A stretch of DNA of 27,675 nt from DATJUF01 sp035502655 (GTDB taxonomy: Bacteria > Desulfobacterota > Binatia > Binatales > Binataceae), in assembly GCA_035502655.1 (NCBI GenBank), contig DATJUF010000250.1, positions 1 to 27,675 of the forward strand, read 5' to 3'. The notes under the pieces were generated by a model. The model was not told the origin of the DNA and did no database searches. It worked only from the letters and a program-made list of their open reading frames with translations. The number at the start of each line of letters is the position of its first letter. Position 1 is the first letter of the stretch. Shown here in pieces: positions 14,911 through 23,094 of the stretch. The translations under genes and the position numbers were made by a program.

Positions 14911-16257
14911 ATGAGAAGTATACGCGTTGGTTTAATCATTGCTCTCCTTGTCGCATTAGTACCGGCGCTGGGCAGAGCACAATCGACTGATCGCAGCGAA
15001 ATGGATCAGTGGGTGAAAGACACCGCCAATCAGGGCACCGTGCCAACCAGCGGCACCATCACGATGTCCAACTGGCAGCAGTATAAGCAATTCATCCCGT
15101 TAGGGATGCAGAAGCTGTTCGAGGGCACCTACTTCTGGAAGATGCCGCCGGATGTCCAGATCAATCTCGCTCCGGCGAAATATGATTTTCTGCCCTCAAC
15201 CTGGATAGCGGCGACCGAGAAATATGGTTCGCAAACCACCGAAAAAATTCTCCCCAACGGCCATTACGAGATCGAGAATTATCAGGGCGGCACGCCCTTC
15301 CCGCACCCGTCGGGGCCCAACAAGGGCTGGGAGGCCCTTGCTAACGTGTTCTGGGCGTTTCAGCCAGCGGTGTACTTTAACGGACCGAGCAACTTTGGCA
15401 CGGTCTGGGCAGTAGATCGTTATGGCAACGTAGCTCCGAGCTCTCTTGACGTTGTCTACCGCTGGACCGATTTCATTACCGATCCCGGCTTCCCAAAGAC
15501 ATTGGATTACGCGCCCGGCACTTGGTACACCGAATGGATAATGCAGGAAACACCCGAGCAAGCACGCTATACTGCCTCGCTCGAACTCTTCTACGTTGAC
15601 CAGGAAGCGCATCCCTTCCCTGACACTTTCGTCTTCGTGCCTGCGCTGCGCCGTTCGCTGCGTCTTTCGAGCACCGCGCGCTGCTCTCCCGTGTTCGGTT
15701 TCGACTGGACTTATGACGACGCCAAGACCAACGGCTTCAACGGCAATACCTCGATTTACACGGCCTCCTACCTTGGCGATCGCGACATTCTGACGTTGGC
15801 CCATATGAATAACGATGGCGGCAAATTCCCCGACGGTTACCTGATGCCGCTGGGCTTCCCCAAGCCTTCGTGGGGCAATTGGGAGATTCGCAAGATGGCG
15901 GTAATCGATGCCCATCGTATTCCGAGTGAGGCAAGCGGCTATTGCTATTCAAGCCGAATAATCTACGCCGACAAGGAACATTGGAACGGCGACTGGGTTG
16001 ACCTCTACGACTCGAACCACAAGCTGTGGAAGTCAATCGCCTATTACAACACGAGCGGCGACGTACCTGGCCTGGGGCACATCTGGAACGGCGTCTCGTC
16101 GATGGCAATGGATTTCCAGAATAGCCACGAGACCATCTGGTCTGGTGCCGGTAATCCAACACTAAGCGGCCCGGTCTTCGACCACAACGTGCCGGCCCAG
16201 TATCTGGACGGCGTCAAGTATGGCAGCCCGGCGGGTCTGATGATGATCCTGCGATAG
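14911..16257 (+). CDS. DUF1329 exported protein, copy 2
   Basis: The start is ATG 14911, which opens the signal peptide (MRSIRVGLIIALLVALVPA, cleavage near GRAQ) after GGGAGG; an in-frame ATG at 14872 lies upstream of that site. The 448 residues carry the DUF1329 features noted for copy 1: YQGGTPFPHP, LDYAPGTWYTEW, PDTFVFVPALRRSLRLSST, DWTYDDAKTNGFNG and the two conserved cysteines. By hand count about 67 of 448 residues differ from copy 3, so these two are a recent duplicate pair while copy 1 is older. Differences cluster near residues 105-180 and the C-terminus, possibly the ligand-facing parts. The gene is monocistronic, with its own promoter and terminator. Likely a periplasmic or outer-membrane lipid-handling protein; ligand unknown. 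Confidence 0.9.
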   Translation: MRSIRVGLIIALLVALVPALGRAQSTDRSEMDQWVKDTANQGTVPTSGTITMSNWQQYKQFIPLGMQKLFEGTYFWKMPPDVQINLAPAKYDFLPSTWIAATEKYGSQTTEKILPNGHYEIENYQGGTPFPHPSGPNKGWEALANVFWAFQPAVYFNGPSNFGTVWAVDRYGNVAPSSLDVVYRWTDFITDPGFPKTLDYAPGTWYTEWIMQETPEQARYTASLELFYVDQEAHPFPDTFVFVPALRRSLRLSSTARCSPVFGFDWTYDDAKTNGFNGNTSIYTASYLGDRDILTLAHMNNDGGKFPDGYLMPLGFPKPSWGNWEIRKMAVIDAHRIPSEASGYCYSSRIIYADKEHWNGDWVDLYDSNHKLWKSIAYYNTSGDVPGLGHIWNGVSSMAMDFQNSHETIWSGAGNPTLSGPVFDHNVPAQYLDGVKYGSPAGLMMILR

Positions 16258-16272
16258 CTGGCTGATTGAAAG

Positions 16273-16303
16273 AAAGGCGCAGCGATGGCTGCGCCTTTTC
16301 TGC
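16273..16303 (+). terminator. Terminator of DUF1329 copy 2
   Basis: AAAGGCGCAGC (16273-16283), loop GATG, GCTGCGCCTTTT (16288-16299): an 11-base perfect stem ending in a T-run, 16 bases after the stop. The stem shares its outer AAAGGCGCA with the copy 3 terminator, as expected if the duplication included the 3' flank. Confidence 0.9.
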
Positions 16304-16472
16304 TTTCTGGCCACAAAATCCGGCGGGAAGCCCCCGAACCAGCCCATCACTCAGCCTCGGTCAGGCTCATAACTCCCATCGCACTACTTAATGCGAATAA
16401 TAATGCCTTTTTCGCTTTGCGCCGCTGCATAAAGCATCACGTTGCTCCGAGTCATTCTTGCGCAAACGACAG

Positions 16473-16640
16473 TATCGTTAATTTTTGCGATTGACACTTT
16501 CTTATCTTTCGTCGTATTGCTCGCACCGCTCGGTATGAAGTGCACGAGCAACGTCGGGGACCTTGCTCGATTGCGCTATCTCAACTACTCGTTCGATTGC
16601 GCAATCCGAGCTCGTAACATGCTTGGAGGCATAGGCTCAG
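16473..16640 (+). promoter_or_regulatory. DUF1329 copy 3 promoter and leader
   Basis: TTGACA (16491-16496) and TATTGC (16515-16520) with an 18-base spacer, preceded by GTTAATTTTTGCG, match copies 1 and 2. TTGCTCG (16517-16523) and CGAGCAA (16545-16551) form the same dyad as in copy 1, overlapping the -10 hexamer. The segment before the gene (TCGTTCGATTGCGCAATCC region) is also recognisable in copy 1. GGAGG (16625-16629) precedes ATG 16641. Confidence 0.55.
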
Positions 16641-17987
16641 ATGAGAAGTGTTCGTTTCGGTTTAACGATTGCTCTTTTGATCGCATTAGTACCTGCGCTA
16701 AGCAGAGCACAATCGACTGATCGCAGCGAAATGGATCAGTGGGTGAAAGACACCGCCAATCAAGGCACCGTGCCGGTCAGCGGCACGATCACGATGTCCA
16801 ACTGGCAGCAGTACAAGCAGTGGATGCCGCTCGGCATGCAGAAGCTGTTCGAGGGTGTCTATTTCTGGAAGATGCCGCAGGATGTCCAGATCAATCTCGC
16901 GCCGGCGAAATATGACTTCCTGCCCCAAACCTGGATTGCGGCAACTGAGAAATACGGCTCCCAAACCAGCGTAAAAGTGCTGCCCAACGGCCATTACGAA
17001 ATCGAGAATTATCAGGGTGGAACGCCTTTCCCGAATCCCCAGGATCCCTATAAGGGCTGGAAAATTCTCGCCAACGTTTTTTGGGCCTATCAACCTTCGG
17101 TGGTTGTGAAGACTCCCAACAACTTTGGCTCGGTCTGGGCAGTTGACCGTTATGGCAACGTCAATGTCACGACGCTCGATCTAGTATATCGCTGGAGCAA
17201 TTTCATCACCGATCCGGGTTTCCCCAAAACCTTGGATTACGCTCCAGGCACCTGGTACACCGAATGGGGCATGGAAGAGACTCCGGAGCAGGCGCGTTAT
17301 ACTGCCTCGTTGCAACTCTTCTACGTCGACCAGGAGGCGCATCCGTTCCCTGATACGTTCGTCTTCGTCCCAGCCCTGCGCCGTTCCCTGCGCCTGTCCA
17401 GCACCGCGCGCTGCTCGCCAGTGTACGGCTTCGATTGGACTTACGATGACGCCAAGACCAACGGCTTCAATGGCAACACGGCAATTTACACCGCCGACTT
17501 TCTCGGCGATCGCGGCATCCTGACACTGGCTCATTTCGATAACGAAGGCGGCAGCTTCCCCAGCGGTTACCTGATGCCGCTCGGCTTCCCGAAGCCTTCG
17601 TGGGGCAATTGGGAAATCCGCAAGATGTCCGTCATCGACGCCCATCGTATTCCGAGTGAGGCGAGCGGCTATTGCTATTCCAGCCGTATTATTTACGCCG
17701 ACAAGGAACATTGGAACGGCGACTGGGTTGACCTCTACGACTCGAACCACAAGCTGTGGAAATCGATCTCCTACTACAACGGCAGCGGTGTGATACCTGG
17801 ACTCGGACATTCGTGGGATACCGTTTCATCGATGGCGATGGACTTCCAGAATAGCCACGAGACCATCTGGTCTGATTTCGGCAATCCGAACAAGACTGGC
17901 TTCTATTTTGACCACAACGCGCCGGCGGAGTACCTGGACGGCGTCAAGTACGGCAGTCCTGGCGGGCTGATGATGATCGAACGTTAA
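16641..17987 (+). CDS. DUF1329 exported protein, copy 3
   Basis: Signal peptide MRSVRFGLTIALLIALVPA (cleavage near SRAQ) and 448 residues, collinear with copy 2 without gaps. The DUF1329 hallmarks are kept: YQGGTPFPNPQDP, LDYAPGTWYTEW, PDTFVFVPALRRSLRLSST, DWTYDDAKTNGFNG, ARCSP and GYCYSS cysteines. Two blocks are identical to copy 2 at the DNA level (61 and 68 bases), while other parts have diverged, which suggests patchy gene conversion or selection. It is monocistronic with a strong terminator. The triplicated, separately promoted arrangement suggests dosage or differential expression of ligand variants; this is inference, since no DUF1302 or RND gene is nearby. Confidence 0.9.
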   Translation: MRSVRFGLTIALLIALVPALSRAQSTDRSEMDQWVKDTANQGTVPVSGTITMSNWQQYKQWMPLGMQKLFEGVYFWKMPQDVQINLAPAKYDFLPQTWIAATEKYGSQTSVKVLPNGHYEIENYQGGTPFPNPQDPYKGWKILANVFWAYQPSVVVKTPNNFGSVWAVDRYGNVNVTTLDLVYRWSNFITDPGFPKTLDYAPGTWYTEWGMEETPEQARYTASLQLFYVDQEAHPFPDTFVFVPALRRSLRLSSTARCSPVYGFDWTYDDAKTNGFNGNTAIYTADFLGDRGILTLAHFDNEGGSFPSGYLMPLGFPKPSWGNWEIRKMSVIDAHRIPSEASGYCYSSRIIYADKEHWNGDWVDLYDSNHKLWKSISYYNGSGVIPGLGHSWDTVSSMAMDFQNSHETIWSDFGNPNKTGFYFDHNAPAEYLDGVKYGSPGGLMMIER

Positions 17988-18012
17988 TCCGCTGCTCAAC
18001 AGGCAGTAACGG

Positions 18013-18044
18013 AAAGGCGCAACCGCAACGGTTGCGCCTTTTTT
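18013..18044 (+). terminator. Terminator of DUF1329 copy 3
   Basis: AAAGGCGCAACCG (18013-18025), loop CAA, CGGTTGCGCCTTT (18029-18041), and six Ts in total at the end. A 13-base perfect stem, 25 bases after the stop. With A's on the 5' side it may also serve the converging CoA-transferase gene, ending 60 bases away. Confidence 0.95.
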
Positions 18045-18104
18045 AATCGCTATTCGGCATTTCGCCGCCAGCGGCCAATAGGCAGTCCCACAATGGCGGA
18101 TTTC

Positions 18105-19325
18105 TCAGTATTCGCCCTCGAACAGCACTCCGGCTTTTCTCAACTCTTCGATTTCTTTGGCGCTGCGTCCCAGCAAATCGCGCAGCACCTCGCCATTATG
18201 CTGTCCCAGGGTAGCAGCTTCGAGTGGCAGGTCTTGTGGAAATTCGGAAAATTTCAGCGGCATGCCGGGAATCTCGAATTTGCCAGCGATCGGATCTTCG
18301 ATCGTGCGCACCGTCCCCCGCGCCCGAAGATGCGGATGGCTGACGGTTTCTTCAATCGATAATACCGGCGCTGCCGGCACCCCATGCTTATGCATCTGCG
18401 CGACCGCGCTGTCGCGATCAGGAAAGGTTGCAAGCCAGTCCTCGATCAGCTTGATCAGTTCGGCGCGCCGTGCGAGCCGCGCGGGGTCGGTCGCGAAGTT
18501 TGGGTCGGTCACCAGTTCGGGCCGTCCCATCGCCGCGCACAGGTCCTTCCAATGATGGAGGAAGGCCATGATCACGACCCATCCGCCGTTTGCCTTGAAG
18601 ACTCCTGCCGGCGCGATGTAGTTGAGATGCGGCCCTTGCCGAGTCGGCTTTAGCTGGCCGTTACTGCCACTGAACTGATGCACACTGACTTCGTGGCAAT
18701 GGTAATAGACATCAAGCAGGCCAACATCCAGGCACTGCCCCTTGCCAGTGCGGTCGCGATAGCGCAGAGCAGCGAGGATCGCGAGGGCGCCATGAACACC
18801 GGTGTTGACGTCGCCGACCGCAACCAGCGGAATATAAGGTGTGCCTCCCGCCTCTCCTATCATCGAGGTCACCCCCGAATAGGCTTGTGCGATAAAGTCG
18901 TACCCGGGCAAATGGGATAGCGGTCCGCTCTGACCCAATGCCGAAATCGAGCAAAGAATAATGTCCGAGCGCATCGCGCGCAGCCGCTCATAGCCGAGGC
19001 CCATTTCGGCCAGCGTCCCCGGCTTGAAATTCTCCACTACCACGTCCACCTTAGGAACCAAAGCCGTAACCAGTGCCATCCCGCGCGGATCACGTAAGTT
19101 GACGCACACGCTCTTTTTCCCACGGTTCTGCTGGATGTAATAGAGGCTGCGTTCATTGCGCAGCTTCGAGAGTCCGCGCACCATATCGCCCGATGGCGCG
19201 CTTTCGATTTTGATTACTTCAGCGCCCATCTCGGCGAGCATCCGGGTACAGCTTGGGCCCGCCAGTGCCCGCGTCAGGTCCAGCACCCGGATACCAGACA
19301 AGACATGCTCCATTGGATCGGCCAT
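18105..19325 (-). CDS. CaiB/BaiF family (class III) CoA-transferase
   Basis: The frame runs up to 19469, but ATG 19325 (MADPMEHVLSGIRVLDLTRA) is the likely start because AAGGAG lies six bases before it and family members begin with this strand; that gives 406 residues, the normal length. Class III CoA-transferases move CoA between carboxylic acids in the cytosol through an aspartyl-CoA intermediate. Family features: LDLTRALAGP, MLAEMGAEVIKIE, NRGKKSVCVNLRDP, VVVENFKPGTLAEMGLGY, GYDFIAQAYSG, and GDVNTGVHGA with the probable catalytic D172. The substrate cannot be assigned. It is divergent from the Baeyer-Villiger monooxygenase gene across 256 bases, in which I see no clear operator. Confidence 0.92.
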   Translation of the reverse strand: MADPMEHVLSGIRVLDLTRALAGPSCTRMLAEMGAEVIKIESAPSGDMVRGLSKLRNERSLYYIQQNRGKKSVCVNLRDPRGMALVTALVPKVDVVVENFKPGTLAEMGLGYERLRAMRSDIILCSISALGQSGPLSHLPGYDFIAQAYSGVTSMIGEAGGTPYIPLVAVGDVNTGVHGALAILAALRYRDRTGKGQCLDVGLLDVYYHCHEVSVHQFSGSNGQLKPTRQGPHLNYIAPAGVFKANGGWVVIMAFLHHWKDLCAAMGRPELVTDPNFATDPARLARRAELIKLIEDWLATFPDRDSAVAQMHKHGVPAAPVLSIEETVSHPHLRARGTVRTIEDPIAGKFEIPGMPLKFSEFPQDLPLEAATLGQHNGEVLRDLLGRSAKEIEELRKAGVLFEGEY

Positions 19326-19581
19326 TCTTAACTCCTTTGTTCCTGTGCAGCGGCCCGATCGATAGTAGAACACGGCGGGTATCCCTCGCTCAATCAAAGA
19401 AGGGCCGGCTGTGCCACAGGCGTCTCTTTGAATAGCCCGGCGGGCTGTGATATCGCGTATTCGTAGCACCGCAGCTTGCTGAGCGCAGCATATCGTTAGT
19501 TAGTTAGAAGCTGCCGCCAGAAGGCTCTATTTTCGCTGGAAGAACTGTTCTAACCGACGAGGAACCCAAAAAGGAACTCGA

Positions 19582-21447
19582 ATGAGCACAGCAGTCCGTA
19601 TCGACCCTGAGACCGGCCTGAAGGTCTTCAACACACGCGCCGCCAAGGCATCCGAAAAGATCGCAGGCAAGGGCTATTCCGTTGTCACCGATCACAAGCT
19701 GACGGAGTTGCCGCAAATGCCCGCCGGCGCAACTTTCAACGCTGAAGAGCAGGCCAAGTACCGCGCCTTCAAGGAAGCCCGCCAAGGTGCCGCCGACTAC
19801 ATGGCGATGGAAGGCGAGTTCAAGAGATACCTGGACGACGTCTATTCGGAGCCGCCGATCCCACGTGAAGCACTGGAAGACGAGTGTGAGATATTGGTCG
19901 TGGGTGCCGGTTTCGGCGGACTATTGTTGTGGCACAAGCTGAAGGAAGCTGGCTTCACAGACGTGCGATTCTGCGAGAAGGGCGGGGACGTTGGTGGCAC
20001 CTGGTACTGGAACCGTTATCCCGGCATCGCCTGCGACGTTGAATCTTATAGTTACCTGCCGTTGCTCGAAGAGACAGGTTACATCCCCGCAATGAAATTC
20101 GCCTCTGGTTTTGAGATTTTGGAACACTGCCAGAGAATGGCCCAAACGTTCGGCTTCTACGACCACTGCCTGTTTCACACCACGGTCGAGGCGACGACCT
20201 GGGACGAAGAATCGGGCCGCTGGATCGTCGAGACCGATCGCGGCGACAAGATGCGCGCACGCTTCGTAATTCTCGCCAACGGCATTCTCACAACGCCTAA
20301 GCTGGCGCGCATCCCGGGCATGGAGAAATTCAAGGGCGAGTCGTTCCACACCTCACGCTGGAACTACAATACCGACTTGAGCGGGAAGCGGGTCGGGATC
20401 ATCGGCACTGGCGCAACCGCCGTCCAGGCAATCCCGGAGCTGGCCAAGGTTGTCGGCCAGCTTTACGTGTTCCAGCGCACGCCGTCTTCAATCGACGTCC
20501 GTGACCAGCGCGAGACCACTGATGAGGAGCGGACGACGTGGGCGAATGAGCCCGGATGGGCACGGGCAAGGCGCGCACGTTTTGCAAGGATCTCAGAAGT
20601 GCGCGCCGCCGTTCTCGCCAACGACGATTACCTCGCCGGCAAGGTCCAGGATTTCAAGGAGCGCAAAAAATACGACCGTGAACTGACCCCTGAGGAGCGG
20701 ATGCAGAAGCAGCTCGATTCCAGCTTCCGCCTCATGGAGCAAATTCGGGCTCGGGTGGACGCGATCGTCAAGGATCCCAAGACGGCAGCGGCGCTGAAGC
20801 CCTATTATCCCTATGGCTGCAAGCGGCCCACCTTCCATGACGAATACCTCCCAACATTCAACCTGCCACACGTCCATCTGGTGGACACGGCGCCGCGCGG
20901 TGTGTCCGAGATCAACGAGCGGGGCGTCGTTCATGAGGGCGTCGAATATCCGCTCGACGTGCTGATTTATGCGACCGGGTTCCAATGGATGGGCACCTCC
21001 ACCTTTAACAAGATCAGAGGCCGCAGCGGACGTACGCTAACGGAAAAGTGGGAGACCGAAGGAACCAGAACTTTCCTTGGCCTGCATACCCGCGGCTTTC
21101 CCAACCTGTTTATCGTCACCGGACCGCAGGGCGGCGGTGGCAGCTTCAACTTTACCGACGTGATCTACGCACACGCTGATTATCTCATATGGATGATGCA
21201 GACGATGCGCGAGCGCGGCGCCCGCGTCGTCGACGTCCGCAAGGAACCAGAAGATAAGTACGCCGAGCATTGCCGCAATGTTGACATTGCGACTGCGCCC
21301 CTGCGGGATTGCATCTCCTACTATAACGGTGAAGGTAAGGCGGCTCCTGGCAGCCTGGCTTATTACGGAGGCCGCCAGTGGGATAGGTTCCGCATGGAAG
21401 CGCAGTCGTCGCTTGAACCATACGTATTCGGAGCAGACTCGAACTGA
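19582..21447 (+). CDS. Type I Baeyer-Villiger flavin monooxygenase
   Basis: A 621-residue FAD- and NADPH-dependent monooxygenase. The FAD motif VVGAGFGG is at about residues 107-114, the fingerprint FKGESFHTSRW (250-260) matches FxGxxxHxxxW exactly, and a second dinucleotide motif GIIGTGATAVQ follows. These enzymes insert oxygen next to a ketone to give an ester or lactone. About 100 residues precede the FAD motif, an N-terminal extension also seen in larger members such as HAPMO and macrocyclic-ketone enzymes. AAAGGAA about seven bases before the ATG supports the start. Divergent neighbour: the CaiB/BaiF transferase. The substrate is unknown; a cyclic or steroid-like ketone is only a guess. 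Confidence 0.92.
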   Translation: MSTAVRIDPETGLKVFNTRAAKASEKIAGKGYSVVTDHKLTELPQMPAGATFNAEEQAKYRAFKEARQGAADYMAMEGEFKRYLDDVYSEPPIPREALEDECEILVVGAGFGGLLLWHKLKEAGFTDVRFCEKGGDVGGTWYWNRYPGIACDVESYSYLPLLEETGYIPAMKFASGFEILEHCQRMAQTFGFYDHCLFHTTVEATTWDEESGRWIVETDRGDKMRARFVILANGILTTPKLARIPGMEKFKGESFHTSRWNYNTDLSGKRVGIIGTGATAVQAIPELAKVVGQLYVFQRTPSSIDVRDQRETTDEERTTWANEPGWARARRARFARISEVRAAVLANDDYLAGKVQDFKERKKYDRELTPEERMQKQLDSSFRLMEQIRARVDAIVKDPKTAAALKPYYPYGCKRPTFHDEYLPTFNLPHVHLVDTAPRGVSEINERGVVHEGVEYPLDVLIYATGFQWMGTSTFNKIRGRSGRTLTEKWETEGTRTFLGLHTRGFPNLFIVTGPQGGGGSFNFTDVIYAHADYLIWMMQTMRERGARVVDVRKEPEDKYAEHCRNVDIATAPLRDCISYYNGEGKAAPGSLAYYGGRQWDRFRMEAQSSLEPYVFGADSN

Positions 21448-21493
21448 GGCCTGCTTCCCAGCGGCCGCTCTCTGGCCGGCATCTTGATTGCCA

Positions 21494-21532
21494 CGCGCCT
21501 GCGCCAGCAGCCATGCTGCTGGCGCAGGCGCG
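21494..21532 (+). terminator. Strong hairpin after the Baeyer-Villiger monooxygenase
   Basis: An 18-base perfect stem (21494-21511 with 21515-21532) around a CAT loop, 46 bases after the stop codon. Only TTT follows on the plus strand, so it is an imperfect intrinsic terminator but a strong mRNA 3'-end barrier. The rest of the 233-base gap to the glutathione transferase gene shows nothing else. Confidence 0.6.
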
Positions 21533-21680
21533 TTTGCAGCCAATCGGCGTTCTCTTCGCTTGCCACCCTGCTCCCGATTAAGGCTTGAGCAATTCGGTTA
21601 TATCCCCGGATCGGACAATCGAGTGCAGGCCGGTTTAACTAGCTACTTAGCTGGTGGATGGGAAACTTACCGGAGACCCG

Positions 21681-22418
21681 TTAGGTCCATTCTTTCGGCA
21701 CCGCTTGCGCCCGCTGATGCGTCAGCAGCTTGGCACGGCGCGCCTGTTCCTCGGCACTTATCGTTGCTGGGTCTTCGCGATACTCCGGACCAGCCGCCAT
21801 CGCTTTCTTGACCGCCGGCCGCTCGCCGATCTCATCGAGCCAGCGTTTGACATTGGGAAATTCACCAAGGTCGATATTGCGGCCCTCCAAGATCGTCGCC
21901 CACGGATAGCAAATCATGTCTGCAATAGTATATTGGCCGGCTGCGAGATAGCGCTTCTTATGCAGGCCCAGGTTCATCACGCCGTAGATGCGATGGACCT
22001 CGCTATCGAAGCGCATAAGCGCATACGTCTGATCGCCGTTCTTGGGATTGTGCGAGGCGCGCCGAAAATGCCCCTGCTCGCCCATCTTCGGCCCTTGATT
22101 AGCCATTTGCCAAAAGACCCATTGCATCACGTCGTACTTTTGATGTGGTTCCTTCGGCAGGAACTTTCCGCTTTTTTCCGCTATGTACTCCATGATCGCG
22201 CCCGACTCGAAGATCGTGATTGGCGCGCCACCGCCCATCGGCTCGTGATCCACCATCGCCGGCATCCTGCCATTGGGTGAGATCTTTAAGAAATCTGGTC
22301 TTAGCTGATCGCCGCGTCCAATATTGATGGGCTTGATCGTATACGGAATTCCGGCCTCTTCCAGCAGAATAGTTACTTTTTTTCCGTTGGGCGTTGGCCA
22401 ATAATACAAATCAATCAT
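21681..22418 (-). CDS. yfcG: YfcG/YghU-type glutathione S-transferase
   Basis: The N-terminus MIDLYYWPTPNGKKVTILLE closely follows E. coli YfcG, a Nu-class glutathione transferase with disulfide reductase activity that binds two glutathiones. The thioredoxin-like domain (about 1-85) has PTPNGKK at the active-site Thr/Asn, ISPNGRMPAMVD with the cis-proline, and IFESGAIMEYIAE. The helical domain follows, with QWVFWQMANQGPKMGEQGHF. Length 245 aa. GGAG seven bases before the ATG supports the start. It may protect against electrophiles from the nearby oxidative genes, which is inference. Confidence 0.9.
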   Translation of the reverse strand: MIDLYYWPTPNGKKVTILLEEAGIPYTIKPINIGRGDQLRPDFLKISPNGRMPAMVDHEPMGGGAPITIFESGAIMEYIAEKSGKFLPKEPHQKYDVMQWVFWQMANQGPKMGEQGHFRRASHNPKNGDQTYALMRFDSEVHRIYGVMNLGLHKKRYLAAGQYTIADMICYPWATILEGRNIDLGEFPNVKRWLDEIGERPAVKKAMAAGPEYREDPATISAEEQARRAKLLTHQRAQAVPKEWT

Positions 22419-22558
22419 GCTATTTCTCCATTGAGTATTATTCGCTGCCGCGTGACCGCCGTACCCGCCTCAGCACCACAGAAAAACTCATTGCCTGGAA
22501 CCCGCGCGCAGCGAATAGTCAGTTCATCCGCACCGCAAACCGTTCCTCCAGCGGAACG

Positions 22559-22909
22559 TCAATCTTTCAGCGGTATGATCATCATTATCCGCGCTTCATC
22601 GCCGACTGCCCGCGTCGTATGGCCTTTTCCGGTCAGGTCCTCCGCCAGAATTCCCTCACCCGGTCCAAAACGATGCAGGGAGCCGTCGCCTAGTCCGATT
22701 TCAACCCCGCCCGCCAGCGTGATCACGTATTGGCGGCGCGGCGCGTTATGCCAATCGGCAAACGTTCCTGGCGCCATCCGTGTAAACATCACGCCAGTCG
22801 CCGGTTGCAACGGCGTGTGTTCGGCGAGTTGCGCAGCCGCAAATGATAGCTTCAGTTCTTCGAGATGAGATTGCTGATCGCCGCCAGTATAGAGACGATA
22901 AAGCCGCAT
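22559..22909 (-). CDS. Small cupin-domain protein
   Basis: A 116-residue single-domain protein. WHNAPRRQYVITLAGGVEIGLGDG gives the first cupin motif and RFGPGEGILAEDLTGKGH the second, with His residues that could hold a metal. No signal peptide, so probably cytosolic. GGAGG eight bases before the ATG is a clear ribosome-binding site. Small cupins can be dioxygenases, isomerases or ligand sensors; nothing here decides. It lies upstream of the glutathione transferase on the same strand with a 140-base gap, so they may share a transcript. Confidence 0.8.
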   Translation of the reverse strand: MRLYRLYTGGDQQSHLEELKLSFAAAQLAEHTPLQPATGVMFTRMAPGTFADWHNAPRRQYVITLAGGVEIGLGDGSLHRFGPGEGILAEDLTGKGHTTRAVGDEARIMMIIPLKD

Positions 22910-23094
22910 GTGTGAAACCTCCAGCGGAAGCTCTCACTCCCTTACCGCGGCTGCCGGTTAGTTAGCAAGACTAAGGATTGCGGCCGCATTTCAATAAGCC
23001 CGCACTTTGCAACTGTATGCGCGCGATACTTATCCGCCGCCAGGTGCAGCAAATGCGTACTCGGCAACGTTTTCGCTTCAAGTGACCAAGCGAT

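Larger units (their letters stand above)
16258..16640 (+). other. Spacer between DUF1329 copies 2 and 3
   Basis: This 383-base gap contains the copy 2 terminator (16273-16303), about 160 bases in which I see nothing definite, then the conserved promoter/leader of copy 3 from about 16473. Frames of 60-90 codons here have no conserved start or ribosome-binding site. Confidence 0.6.

Noticed and set aside
14663..14914. 83-codon frame upstream of DUF1329 copy 2, with similar peptide fragments before copies 1 and 3
   Set aside because: The start codons are not conserved, the frames end in different places and overlap the real starts; the likeness follows from conserved promoter DNA.
19434..19446. 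AGCCCG-G-CGGGCT palindrome in the CoA-transferase/BVMO gap
   Set aside because: Short and GC-rich, expected by chance in such DNA; no promoter relation visible.
19326..19469. N-terminal extension of the CaiB/BaiF frame
   Set aside because: No family similarity and no ribosome-binding site; ATG 19325 follows AAGGAG and matches the usual start.
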